Positions 11,772-23,100 of a stretch of 64,000 bases of DNA are shown here, one piece after another; position 1 is the first letter of the stretch; each line of letters begins with the position of its first letter. The notes below the pieces were generated by a model. It saw only the letters and a list, made by a program, of their open reading frames with translations. It did no database searches and was not told the DNA's origin. Where the stretch lies: positions 13,082,001 to 13,146,000 of the forward strand of contig OZ316898.1 of NCBI GenBank assembly GCA_973895155.1, given 5' to 3'. The translations under genes and the position numbers were made by a program. The stretch comes from Marsupella aquatica. Lineage: Eukaryota; Marchantiophyta.

Positions 11772-12209
11772 TGTTGGGTATTTACTCTTACGTCTAGGTT
11801 AGGTATGACGTGGTTGGTACAACAACGTGGGTTGGTACAACAACCTGGTTAGGTACAACAATGTGGTTAGGTACAACTACGTGATTAGGACAACAATGTG
11901 GTTAGGTACAACTACGTGATTAGGTACAACAATGTGGTTAGGTTAACTAAGTTGCACACTATATCATAAGAGGCACGTGTGCTTGGAGATGTAGAACCAA
12001 GGCTCATTGTTATGGAGCCACTTGAGAGATAGGGAGAGCTTACACTGTGGAGACCCGGTACAGCCAACGGGCTTAGAGTTCATTAAAGCTCTCTTGTGTG
12101 TTCCCATGGACGTAGCCTCAAGGAGGTGAACCACGTATCTCTTGTGTCGACTACTTGCATGTTGGATATGTCATGTGCTTACCGTTGCGATTATCGTCTA
12201 TACTCAACA
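11772..12209 (+). repeat. 3' LTR of the copia element
   Basis: TGTTGGG...CTCAACA, 438 bp, followed by the GAATT duplication. It has about 8 units of the 18-bp array, and its unique part is nearly identical to 6334-6597. Confidence 0.93.
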
Positions 12210-12214
12210 GAATT

Positions 12215-12374
12215 CACTTATGATATGACTGATTTACAATGGATTGATATAGAAATGGTGATGACTAATGTTACTCTAAGCATGAAACAAGGGATTGGCT
12301 TAGTGTATGTGTTAGATCGAGTTGACAAACAAGCTTTGGATACTTATCTAGAGACCATGTCTAGAGTTGAATGA
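12215..12374 (+). pseudogene. Decayed transposase-like gene, C-terminal end beyond the copia insertion
   Basis: After the right-hand GAATT target duplication (12210-12214) the sequence continues in the same codon phase that was broken at 6104. It encodes about 53 more residues (visible parts MTDLQWIDIEM and GLVYVLDRVDKQ) and ends at TGA 12372-12374. Removing the copia element and one copy of the duplication gives an uninterrupted frame. This piece is therefore the natural C-terminus of the gene that starts at 1675. Confidence 0.65.
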
Positions 12375-12445
12375 TGTGCATGCACCAAAACTCATGGTAG
12401 TGGTTTAAGTAGGTACAAGGATAGGCTAGGGGAATATGCTAGGGG

Positions 12446-12506
12446 GTGGCAGATTTGGATATTTGGGCTTCTTGCTCAATCAGGGGTTCAATTCCCCTCT
12501 GCCACA
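12446..12506 (+). ncRNA. D-armless tRNA-like unit with Pol III signals
   Basis: A 7-bp acceptor-type stem (GTGGCAG 12446-12452 with CTGCCAC 12499-12505) encloses a 10-nt linker and a 5-bp anticodon-type stem with 7-nt loop CTTCTTG (12463-12479). A T-arm follows: AGGGG-TTCAATT-CCCCT (12482-12498). The T-loop TTCAA is canonical. There is no D-arm. A-box-like TGGCAGATTTGG (12447-12458) and B-box GGTTCAATTCC (12486-12496) are present, and a T6 run at 12521-12526 could terminate Pol III. Read as a tRNA, the anticodon would be UCU, but base 37 would be U, which is unusual. It may be a decayed tRNA gene, a tRNA-derived SINE head or chance. The pairing is seen; expression is not known. Confidence 0.4.
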
Positions 12507-12983
12507 TACACTCATTCAGATTTTTTACTCAATTTTCTTTTGGTGCACCTACCGTTCACATGAGACAAGCATAGGAGATTGCAAATATGAACAACTCATA
12601 CTGTATATTGCTTAAGCTTCTACTAGAATTGAGATTCTAAGTAGTGGAAGTATCTGCACTATATACTATAAGTTTTTTATGATAAGATATGGATGTCAAA
12701 GGAGCATAGTAGGGCTTGAATGAGCTTCACAAAGACTCAAATAATCTTGACAAACACTCAAAAAAGGTGCGCATTTGAAAGAACTTTTCTTTTCTTAGTA
12801 AGGTATGTTTTAATGATGGCAAAACTTTACTTAACCTTTTTTAGGGGTCAAAATTTAAGGATTTGGAATTCTTCTAAAGTATGATAGGGAGGGGAAATTT
12901 ATTTTTTTACTTAATAAGCTAGGGTCGCAGGGGACCAAAATGTCGAGCATGGTATGAGGGCCTCTGTATACTGAGGCCCCCGA

Positions 12984-13178
12984 GATTAATGCTCCTATTG
13001 CGGAAAGGTATGGGGTTTCTGGTCCTAATAGTGGTTCATGTTCTTTGCGCTTGCGAAAAACATCAGTATTGTTTTCTAATGAACGTACAACCATTGGTGA
13101 CGTCAATGGGTGTGCTAGGTTCATATTGAACTCTTTTAGGATCTTTTCGGTTTGTTGGATTGTGCAGTAATGAAGTTT
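12984..13178 (-). pseudogene. copia reverse-transcriptase fragment, minus strand
   Basis: The reverse strand encodes TEKILKEFNM, HPLTSPMVVRSL and GPETPYLSAIGALI, the conserved stretch between the RT catalytic core and RNase H of copia elements of the PLSTPMVVRSL type. Homology stops abruptly after GALI at 12984, where another copia copy would continue with the TRPD motif. This is a different subfamily from the element at 6105-12209, which has KPVSTPLAAHF at this place. It is a truncated remnant with no function expected. Confidence 0.75.
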
Positions 13179-13224
13179 TGCAGTTTGTGCAGTTATAGGT
13201 GATGATTTACTCATGCCCTGGTTA

Positions 13225-13475
13225 AGTGCACATGCGGCTTTGTATAGTTGAGTTTTCTTTGTTACGGTGTGCAGTTATGAATGTTTTGCGGTTATGTGCG
13301 CTTATTTGGTTAAGTGCAAAATTTCCTTTGTAATCAAGATTTCTTTGACAGATTGTGCGCTTAGGGATTTTGCACTTAAATGTGCGTTTATGGTTAAGTG
13401 CAACTTTTCCTTTGTATCTGAAATCTCTTTGACGGATATTGCAATTAAAGAGGGTTTTGCACTTAGCAGCGGTTT
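13225..13475. repeat. Degenerate tandem repeat, about 75-85 bp period
   Basis: Three imperfect copies share TTAAGTGCA, TTTCCTTTGTA and TCTTTGAC(A/G)GAT blocks. They lie between the copia RT fragment and the putative LTR of the minus-strand remnant. Confidence 0.45.
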
Positions 13476-14315
13476 CTCGATGTTTTTTGATTGATGTTGC
13501 GAAATTTTGATTTCAACGACCTCCTTCCAAGCTCCTCTACGGTCTTTGCTATAGCTCCAGCCTTCCGTGACTGTTATTGCTTCGATTCTTTCATTTTTGT
13601 CCTCCTCTTCTAATTGTTTTGTTTTTTTCTCAGGTTCCAATCCTGTGTGTTATGTCCTTATGGGGATTGAGGTGGTGGCTGCCTCTCTCTCACCCTTTCG
13701 AATCTCAGTGCCTCCGCTTCAACTTCGAGCTCTCTTCCTCTATTTGTTGTCGTTGTTCGATCAGGTTTCCAGGGGTTTGCGCTTGTCCTTCAGATTCCAA
13801 TCGGCCTCTGCAACGATTTGTGCTCTCTTTCTGTTTGTGGCTTTGATCAGTTTCTGCTTCTAAAGTTTTCTCTTTTACTTTGTTAATCTGCCTCCTTGCT
13901 GCCCCGGTCGTTAACTGCTTATGATCGATATGCTGCAGTTTCGATTCGATGAATGGGTCCCGTTGCCTCTTTTTCTTCTCAAAATAATTTTCTTGCAGAA
14001 TCGGTCCTCACAGTGCCTCTCGTCCATTCTTTCTCTTCAGAAGGTGATTTCGATTGGACTCTTTTCAATTCTCAGTTGTCCATGCTGTTCTGATCAATTT
14101 TCTTCTCAGCATGCTTCTCCTTATTGTGTTCTTGATCCGCATCGATCTTTTCGCTTCTCGGTGTCCTTATGAATCAGTGCGTTTCTGCTTCTTCCGCCTT
14201 TTTAATTTTCATATGCTTCTGGCTGGGTCTCTTTAATTTCTTCTTACTCGATTGTGACTCAATTCGCCATAGGTTTTCTTCTCGATTCTCCTTTTGCTCC
14301 GCTCGGTGAGCTTTC

Positions 14316-14439
14316 GTGCTGATAACGTGTCATGGAATGAATGCAATGAATGTCTGTATAGTCAAGAATGTGTGTACATATAGTGGGGTCGGATGACCGG
14401 CTGGTCCGGTCATCCGGTCAGAGGAGGTAGAGTCTAACA
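14316..14439 (-). mobile_element. Short LTR plus adjoining PBS of a minus-strand copia remnant
   Basis: On the reverse strand a 107-bp TG...CA segment (14439 down to 14333) begins TGTTAGACTCTACC and contains a TATA-like CTATATG. It is followed after two bases by CACGTTATCAGCAC, the alternative primer-binding site common in plant copia elements. An inner palindrome (CCGGATGACCGG with CCGGTCATCCG) lies in the LTR. No second LTR was found to the left, so the element is internally deleted. The RT fragment at 12984-13178 has the right orientation and side to belong to it. Confidence 0.55.
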
Positions 14440-14829
14440 TTTGGAAGTTAGTTAATTTTTAGTTATCTTGCATGGACCCCAATTTCTATTTTGCACAATG
14501 ATATCTTTCACTCAAATTTTTTTTGTGTAATAATGTATTTTAACAATTATTATTTTTATTCAACGATTATCTTTTGCACCACATACGATCTATTTCTCAA
14601 CAACATCTTTAACCAAACAACATCTATTATGCAACGAACAGGGATTGAAAGGATATCGAGAGAATGGTCATCTTTGCTAAACCCTAAAACACTAAATCTG
14701 AAACCGATAATATAACGTTGCTCCAATTTATAGTGGTAGCCATTCAAATGCATGGGCATTTTGGGTAAAAAAACAAAACAAAGAAAAAGAAAAAGACTCA
14801 CTCCTTCTTAGTTTCCTTGATTTTTTATT

Positions 14830-15540
14830 TTATAACATCTTTCACAGAAGGATAGCTTGGGTGAAACAACACCATTTTTCTTTTTAACATCTTTTACTTG
14901 ACGATATCTTTGGCAAAATGACACCTTTTTCTTAATAACATCTTTCACACAATGGCATGTTTGGCAAAACTACTTTTTTTAAGACATCTTTTTACTTTGT
15001 GACATCTTTCACTTAACAACATCTTGGGCAACACAACATCTTATTTCTTAACAACATCTTTTGTCCAACGCACGGATATTTTCCGTGAACGATGTCTTGG
15101 CCGACACAACGTTTTTTCTCAACATCTTCGCCAACATGACAATTTTTTCTCAACGACATCTTGGCCGACACAACGTCTTTTTTCTCAACGACTTCTTGGC
15201 CGACATGACATTTTTTTGCTCAATGATCTCTTGGCCAACACGACATCTTTTTTTCTCAACGTCTTCTTGGCCAACACAACTTCTTTTCTCTCAATGACGT
15301 CTTGGCCGACATGACATCTTTACTCTCAACGACCTCTTGGGCGACACGACATCATTTCTCTCAACGACCTCTTGGGTAACACAACATCTTTTCTCTCCAC
15401 AACCTCTTGGGCAACATGACATCTTTTCTCCCCACGACCTCCTAGGCAACACTACATCTTTTTTCTCCACGACCTCTTGGCTGACACTACATCATTTTTT
15501 CTCAATGACATCTTGGCCGACACGACTTCTTTTGTGCAAC
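14830..15540. repeat. 35-bp minisatellite
   Basis: The CTTGG(C/G) landmark recurs at 15160, 15195, 15230, 15266, 15301, 15336, 15371, 15406, 15441 (as CCTAGG), 15476 and 15512, a steady 35-36 bp period. Each unit reads roughly CATCTTTTCTCTCAACGACC followed by TCTTGGCCAACACGA. Copies left of about 15096 are more diverged. Reading frames across it are repeat artefacts. Confidence 0.85.
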
Positions 15541-15558
15541 GCACAGGTATTGAGCTAG
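15531..15558 (+). mobile_element. Helitron-like 3' terminus
   Basis: A short GTGC-AAC-GCAC hairpin at 15534-15544 is followed about 10 bases later by CTAG (15555-15558) and then T. This is the plant Helitron 3' arrangement of hairpin, short spacer, CTRR and target T. The minisatellite directly upstream would be internal. Related GCAACG(A/C)ACAGG tracts occur at 14631 and 15066. The 5' TC end was not located. Confidence 0.45.
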
Positions 15559-15559
15559 T

Positions 15560-17268
15560 TAATTATAAAATCTATCAGCAGAGATCGTAGATGAGCTGCC
15601 TCTCGATCATACCTCTTGCATACAATGTCGACAATGTGCTATCGAGACCTCTTGCATAGAATGTTGAGGATATCCTGCCGATAGCGCGACTGATGGGAGT
15701 GTGGGAGCCTGTATATATGTTTGAACAAGACAGAGTGTTCTACTCGTCTGTTTGTGGCCCGTCAAGCATCTGCTTATCTGGGTCGAGGCTGTTTACTAAC
15801 AGAAATGGCAAACAGCAAATTCCCATGGCCAAAAGTAAAGGAATGCAAAATGAGCATATCATAATTATGAGTTATGGGGACGTTGTTAAGATAGACTTTT
15901 AGTCACCAAAACCTAGGTTTAAGGTTCCCTATTGTCTTGATAGTTACAACATAGCCACAACAATGCCATGGTCACAAGGACAACATTTTTGCAGCAAAAA
16001 CACATTTATGGCAACAATAATTGTACCATGTACAGGGATGTGGTTGTATTCACATAATAATACTCAGTTGTTTGCATTAACTATTACTTTAATTGTCCAC
16101 ATAAAGTTCTATCACTAATCCTTTCCGCAACAGTCACAATATCCCCGGTAGTGGTTAGTCTGAAGCTACTCGAAGACTTTGCATTTTTGCAAAATGCATT
16201 GAGACCAGAATACATCATTCTCTATTACATTGCCTTCACCGCTTCTACAGAGAATCAACTCAGTCCATCACATTTATCACTGTGCGTTGCATTCCACTAA
16301 CTAAAGAAAATATAAAAATATTCTCTATTCTTGCAAGAAACATACATATATTATATCAATGAGTTAGTCATGTCATTGAAAGTTCAGTTCCTTTAAGCTC
16401 ATTAGGGATCTCCTCCCTATAAATACCGTATTGACACTTTCCATCCAGGCTCATCCTGGAACTTAGTTATTTCACCCCTGGCTCTGACAAGCTGGGGAGG
16501 AAAAAACTAGCCATGCACAAGTGGAATACTCAATAAAGTGTTTTGCTACTCTCTTGGTTTATATAGCTCAACAATCAACTAACTGGAACGAGCATGAGTC
16601 TATGAGTGAATTGAGATGATTGCATCAAACAAATTAAAGGGTGATGCTGGTTTTATAAAAGATTGATTGAAAATTTCTGAAGCTCTCCAACTAGGCCTGT
16701 TAGAATTTAATTTTTCCAGTCACTCTCCCCACCCCCACCTCGCAGAGAAAACCTATGATTGCTATGTTTCCTGTCTCCCCCTTCACAAACTTAAAAGCAG
16801 TCCTCCCATTTTTCTAAAAGGCCTGGACCTTCCTTTCAAAAACACACATTGGCCCCTATCCCAAGGCTATCCCCCCAACAAGAGAAGGGAAAAAACCATT
16901 GTCCTTCCCCACTTATCCTCACTCTCCCTTCTAAATCCAAAACACAAAATAAATAAAACCCCAAAGGGTTCCCCTCCTTTTTGCTCATGTTGGGAACAAA
17001 ACAAACCAAAACAAAACAAAATGTACCCTCCTCCCTTTTGCAAGAAAGGAAAGAGGAGTGATGGGGTTAGAAGATTACTCGATCATTTGTACCTTCAGTC
17101 GGACTGCCTCCTTCCTTTGCTCAACTTTCTTTTGTATATATATATTGGGCTATATATGGACCCATATCGAGAGCTTCTCCAATCCAGTGACTTTAATGAA
17201 ATGAGTCATGTCCACAACAATCCTATTTGAGGGTGAACATTCCATTTTTGATGCATTCCAAATGAAAT
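15560..17268. other. Non-coding spacer
   Basis: No supported gene. There are two 45-bp copies of a CCTCTTGCATA(C/G)AATGT block near 15610-15690 and a TATAAATA box at 16418. An open frame at 16667-17230 is low-complexity and resembles nothing I know. Confidence 0.5.
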
Positions 17269-17289
17269 ACACACACACACACACACACA
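17269..17289. repeat. (AC)n microsatellite
   Basis: Ten AC units just left of a solo LTR. Confidence 0.9.
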
Positions 17290-17314
17290 TTCAAGCATCA
17301 GACCTTTGAGTTTG

Positions 17315-17896
17315 TGTTGAGCAAAGATGACATTCACAAATGGTATGTCCATGACCATCAACAAGTTACAAGTAGTTGGCACACACATATGTGGTTCTGT
17401 CACCTTAGATGAAGCTATGTACTTGGGAAGTTCAACACACAATCTGAGCTTTATTACACTCTAGGCCCATTGGTCATACCGAGTCTTCCTATCCCTCAAC
17501 TGGCTCCGTAACGCCTGGGCACCCTCTCCATGTAAAAGAAGTGGACCCCCTGTGATCATGACTTCTTTCTATTTACCCCTTCTTATTTCCATTTTACTAT
17601 AAAAAAAAATCTTGTACGAGTAATGTAAGTTTATAATTATTAGTTCAAAATGAATAAAAAAATACCCTTTGAGAGTTTGCACATGCTCCACATATTAGTT
17701 AAGACTGAGGGCCCAAGGTCCGTAACAATGAGCTCGAGTTCCTCCCAACAAGCAAATATTATCCACTTGTGTATATAGTGTGCAGCGCAACTAACCTAAC
17801 CAAGTCTGTGACTAACTAAAGGTTACTTAGCCTTAGAGCTACGGCTATAGTCATAACTCTAGACCTAAGAGCGGGCCAGAGAGTAACTGCCTAACA
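17315..17896 (-). mobile_element. Solo LTR of the copia family, minus strand
   Basis: Its reverse complement aligns along its length with the LTRs at 6105 and 11772. The left end TGTTGAGC matches their reversed right end; the middle AGCTTTATTACACTCTAGGC and CATACCGAGTCT match; the right end ...GTAACTGCCTAACA matches their start. GTTTG at 17310-17314 is repeated at 17897-17901, a perfect 5-bp target duplication. There is no internal region, so it formed by LTR-LTR recombination. At 582 bp it is longer than its relatives. Confidence 0.85.
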
Positions 17897-20163
17897 GTTT
17901 GGACGTGAGAGGTTACACAAGTTTTCTGACAAGTCAAAATCCTCCTCCACAAAACAGATATGGAATACACTCAATGAACATAAGAATTTCAATAATTAGT
18001 AGTTAGTTACCCTAATTAAATTAGAATACAACATAAGCTCAAGAAAAGTGAAAACTAATTAGTGACTATAACTCAACTAAACATAAACTTGCAGCCTTAA
18101 ATTTCTTTGCCTCTCCTGCATGTCCACTTACCCTGACCTTCCATCCATTTGTCCCCTCTCTCAGTCCCAACTCACAGTTTTCTTTTAGTTTCCCTTCAAT
18201 CTCTTTCATGTGATTGGTTTGATAAGGGTCATCAAAAAGTTTAGGGAAGTCTGTTTTTCCTCAACTTTGTTTAGTAAATTCAAAATTGATGGAATAACCA
18301 ACAAGACAGCCCTCACTGACTAAAATCAAAATCAAAATAATAACCAAATAAAAATGAGTTGGGGATTGAAATAGAGATGCGCCATATTGCATCATCAAGA
18401 TATTCACCCGATATGCAGGTTACTTTGAGATGTGAGGTATTTGTAAGAAATCCAGACGCTGCCGTGCTGGTCAGGCATGGCTAGTCCAAACTTGACAACA
18501 AGGCTGGGTGGTAAAGAAGGAGGAAACGTCAGTATATAATTTCATTCCCTGTGTCCAGCACCAGCTGGAACAAATGTGCACTGGCTGGTGTACCCTGCCG
18601 TATCATAATTAAGTTGGTTAGTGCCAATGATAAATAATTATAAAATTTGTGCCCAACATCACAATTTGACCTCCCGAACGCAATGGGCTGAAAAAATATC
18701 AGGGTGAGGAAATTATTTTCTAGACATGGTAGCCTGGGCATTTTTATTTCAGGTCAAATACCCTTCACCAGGAAAAGGTGTTTTCTGCTGACATGGTTGC
18801 AAACATCTGATTTGGCTAGGCTGAGAAAACTCGTTGGTAAGGAAAATGGACACCGGCAAATGTCTAGAAGCAAGTAAAGCAAGGAAAATTAACTTTCCAC
18901 AGTTGTTGAGAATCAATGACAAACCAAGTTAGCACTAAGGTAGTAATGTGACTCTATTATAATCTTGACAGCATCAGTTGCACCAACTCGTATGTTTATT
19001 ATTGTTGCCAACCATTTGCAGGGGAACTCAACTACCCTATTACATAGCTCCGGTGTTGCTAACTCCAACATTGAGCTCCTCTATGGTCCAGGCCTGAGAT
19101 GGCCATCCGGAAGTGACTAAGCATGAGGAGACTTGAGAATAAGAAAGAGTAGAGAGCAAAGGCAAAACACTGAGCTAGAGTACAAGGGACCTGGACTGGT
19201 GTTAAGGGTTGGTCAGGTCACAAGATGGGCTGGGCTTGGGGTGGACCGTCCGGACCCCAAACATACTCTCAGTTTTGAGGGCTTAAGTGAGAGCTCTCTT
19301 GGGCCCAAGTGCAAAGAAGTTAGTTCATACAAAATGGATGTTTTATGCCTCAGAATGGACATTGCTTGGGCGGAGCTGCCTGGGACCCCAACGGGCAATG
19401 AGACCTGAGGAGCGGGCACGAGCACCACAACGACCCGATCACAATGGGCTAAGGCACTTCACCTACGGACGTCTAACTATCAAGTTCTGGGCCTAGCAAG
19501 TTAAGTTTGTATGTAATCGACTTGGTTGGAGTCCTAGTGGGGGCCCAAAAATAGGGGACCAAAGTTGTATTGAGGGTGACAAGAATCCAGAAGCATTTAT
19601 GAGTGGAGTGGTGACTCAATGAGTGGAGTGGTGTCTCCCAATGAGTCACGCAAGCCCAAGTCGTGAAGTGCAATGGTCGCACTACTAAAGTGAAATGTCG
19701 AAAGTAAACTACAATATCTCCTCAACAAGAAATCAATTGGAGTATTCCTTGGGTGCTAGGCCCACTGGGTCTCCGTCTCCTGGTCGGCGGTTGTGTTCTT
19801 TTGCTCGGGTGATTGTGTCCCTTGCTTGCTATAAAGCTTTATTTCAACAACAACAAAAGTGTTTGTAAAATTGTACTTCTTGGGATGCTTGCTTGGGAGA
19901 TTGTAGCCTATGATCCTCCACGTAGCATGCCCACAAAGCAAAAGCGAGGCTCCAGTGCTCTACTCTTGAGACTTCACTTACTCCACAGAGCACTCTGCAA
20001 CCACAACTCCAGTCAATTTGAGTCCAGCGCTGAACATTGAGCTCCCAGAAAGAAAGATTTGCTGCCCATTCCGCTCTTCTTTGACATCCCTCCCTTCCAC
20101 TCCACTCCACTGACTCCACTCTAGTAGTAATAAATTTCTTCTAATTCATAGAGAGTGTCGCTC
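17897..20163. other. Spacer upstream of the dienelactone hydrolase gene
   Basis: No coding sequence recognised. A small direct repeat (GAGTGGAGTGGTG) occurs around 19602-19635. The last few hundred bases presumably hold the promoter and leader of the gene at 20164. Confidence 0.5.
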
Positions 20164-23100
20164 ATGAGCCTCACAGCCGGAGCTTCAGTACTGAGTCACA
20201 ACATCCGCATTCTTGCTCCTACTTCTTCTTCATTATCTTCTCGGTACCCCTTGGCTGCTTCTCGTTGGTCGTCGTCCCGTAGATTTATCGGCTCTGGGTC
20301 TGTTTGGAGACGCCGGATTCGGCAGTTGCATGCACACATTGTTCCGGCTGCAGTGACTCGAGCCATGGCTAGCGGCACTGGCTCAGCATCCGAGCTCAGC
20401 AAGGTGGCCATCACGCGCAACGGAGATGGCGAAACGGTATGTGGTTTGTGTCTGTGCACTCGTTCCTGCCCTTCTGGCTTGTCTCTGTCTGCGTCTTCTT
20501 TCTCCCTATTCTCTCTCTCCATCTCTCGGATATGGGTCGCTTTGTCATTATCTCTCTCTAAGCATCCATGCACTCTCCCTCTCTTGAGACTTATCGAATG
20601 AGAGAACATTTTATTTGGAGCTTGGAATGGAAATGTTCAGCTACTGCATGTCTCTTTGTTTCTCTACCAGGCTGTCCTTTGGTCCCTCATTGTCTCTCTG
20701 CTTTGGATCAGTGAAATTTGCCTTGGAAGCCTTTGTCCGGCAGTTTGTACAACCCTGGTTGTGTTCCATAGACACATGAATTCATGAATTCATTTGTATC
20801 TTTTCGCCTCTGTTTGCTCTATCTTCTTGATATCTGTGTGTGCTTCAGCTGAGTTTCCTTGTCACGTTCCTTTGTCTCCTATCTTGGCTTTCTGTCTCAT
20901 CGCAATCTCCGCAGAAACGGCACTTGTCCGTGGAGTTGGGACTAATAATACTTTTTTTTCTGTGTCATGCATTTGGTATTATGCATTTCCTCTCGTCTTC
21001 TTGCACCTATGGGGTCTTTGTCTCTGCGTTAGTCTCCCTAACTTTTTCCTCGTTGATTTCTTGGATAACAATGACCATCTAATTGCAAAGAAGAGAAGCA
21101 CAACCAGGGCGAGCAAGTAGAAAAACTTTGAGCATGAGTACTTACGGATAGTGTTGCACTTGATAAGGAGTTACAGAGAAAGATGTTACGTTTACTATCT
21201 TGAACGTGAAGAGAGAAGTGAATCTCTCACCTCCGTCTCCGTAGAATACATGATAGAGGTACTTCATGTTTCTTGAGGGTCATGTTGATGGATAGTTTTG
21301 CACTTGATAGGGTTCACGGAGGATTCTGTCAGACCGTTGCTATGTATACAAACGTGGACTAAGAGATGGAAGTGAATCTCTGTAGAATATGTGATACAGA
21401 TACCTTATGTTGTAAGATCACGACAAAATGAAAGGCAACCTTCGTCATGTAGCTAACTTCGGCATGGCAAGCCCAACAGCCCTGCACTTGGTTCTGCCAG
21501 CTTAGCTTACGCTCGGTAAAAGCTCACAGCATATTTGTAGTTCCCCGAGTGTTTTGCTACGATTGCTTCTCGGTCTTGCCTTAATTCCGGGCCACCCATT
21601 CCGGAGGTTTGGGTTAGACGCTTTCATGACTGAGCATTGTCCTCCATCGTGGGCTGCTTTGTTTCACCACGGAAGATGTTCTTTGTTACATAGAGTTCAT
21701 TTCTTCAAGGCCAAAACAATACGGGGAGCCAGGTACCAAGCCCTGCAATGCTAGGGGCAAAGAGGTTAATGTACCCTGCGTTGTTTCCAAATTCAACGCT
21801 TGTCTAAATTTTTACAACGGTATTTCTTCCTCTCTTTCCCAAGACCTTTCCGTCGGAGCTTCGATTGTGGAATTCTTCTGCTTCACTTCAACTTTCAGAC
21901 GAGTTTTGCATGCGACTTCTGCGGTGGGGAGCGTTTGTAATATCCTCAAGTGTGGAAACTTATTCCTCCATACTATTCGAAGTTTTTGAAAAAACAAATC
22001 CGCACCCAAGTCATCAGATTTTCACCTTTAGCTAGCAATGCCCCATGATTTCACAGGCTGTGCAGCAGAACAACGTATTCCTCCTGTTGTTTTGTAGGAT
22101 GCTTCATATCTTCCTCTGTGACTGGAAGAGCACACTGTTTTGCTGAATGAAAAGGTTGTCTGACTTGAAGGAACCTTTTTGTTCTGACTGGAGCACAACA
22201 GGTGTTCAATGCTTATGTGGTAGGAAGTCCGGGAGCGCCTGGAATCGTGGTGCTGCAAGAATGGTGGGGAGTTGATTTCGAAATCAAGAATCACGCTGTG
22301 GCTATTGCGAAGAAGGGTTATCGTGCCCTCATTCCAGAGTACGCTTCTTCCTATGGCTCCCGTATAGACAATCACCTCTCGGTCGTGTAATCATCAAGTC
22401 TGCCAGTGATGACCCCTCTGCCATCTGGGCCCACCTTTCCTACACTCAGTTATGGTTCTAATTCTGGACAGGGACATGCAAGATATTCTATTTTCTTTGG
22501 GAAGCTCGTCAATGGTCATCATTTTACGATATTTTTCTCCAGTCTATAGGAATGATGGTCAAAATCAGCAGCTCCAGTCATTGCTTATGCTCCAATCAGT
22601 ATTCTTTTGCGGATGTTGATGTGATTTGGGGATCAATGTCTGCAGTCTGTATCGGGGAAAACTTGGGTTGGATGCTGCCGAAGCCCATCATCTCATGGAA
22701 GGCCTTGACTGGCCAGGTGCGGTGAAGGATATTGGGGCGTCCGTCAAATGGTTAAAAGAGGATGGCTCTCCAAAGGTAAGGCTCTGGAATGTTTCAGAGG
22801 TTTGGAAAATGGTGTCCCATCTAATACATGCACATATTGCTATTACCATTTTCTTTGCAAACTGTATGAGAGCTGGGAGGGTCTGCTGGAGAGATCTGTC
22901 GCTACAAGACTACCAGGTTCTGACTTCGTTATGATTTGCCAAAGGTGGGGGTAACAGGGTTTTGCATGGGCGGAGCCCTTACACTGGCCAGTTCCGTCCT
23001 AGTTCCCGGAGTTGATGCAGTGGTAGCCTTCTACGGAACTCCCGATCCTGGACTTGCAGACGTTTCTAAGGTCAAAGTCCCCGTCCAGGCGCACTTTGGC

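Larger units (their letters stand above)
6105..12209 (+). mobile_element. Ty1/copia LTR retrotransposon, decayed but structurally complete
   Basis: 5' LTR 6105-6597, PBS from 6600, gag-pol 7347-11581, polypurine tract before 11772, 3' LTR 11772-12209. The element is flanked on both sides by GAATT (6100-6104 and 12210-12214), a perfect 5-bp target duplication. Domain order gag - protease - integrase - RT - RNase H defines copia. The LTRs differ by about seven substitutions in roughly 270 aligned bases outside their tandem array, and by three 18-bp repeat units. In-frame stops at 7947, 8322, 8682 and 11327 and two frameshifts show it is no longer coding-competent. It landed inside the transposase-like gene. 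Two solo LTRs of the same family lie further right. Confidence 0.93.

Noticed and set aside
13302-13640. 112-codon minus-strand frame as copia gag
   Set aside because: It shows an internal repeat (KEI-x4-KE-LHLT) from the local tandem array and no gag or zinc-knuckle motif.
14830-15540. CRISPR-like array
   Set aside because: Units are contiguous 35-bp tandem repeats without unique spacers, and the DNA is eukaryotic.
15024-15558. ORFs rich in TTSWPT repeats
   Set aside because: Artefacts of the 35-bp minisatellite. Three frames are open because units lack stops.
16667-17230. 187-codon open frame
   Set aside because: Low-complexity Pro/Lys/Ser composition, no domain and no splice context; likely chance.
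20794-21120. Hydrophobic 108-codon frame
   Set aside because: Lies wholly in intron 1 of the dienelactone hydrolase gene. Hydrophobicity follows from T-rich intron sequence.
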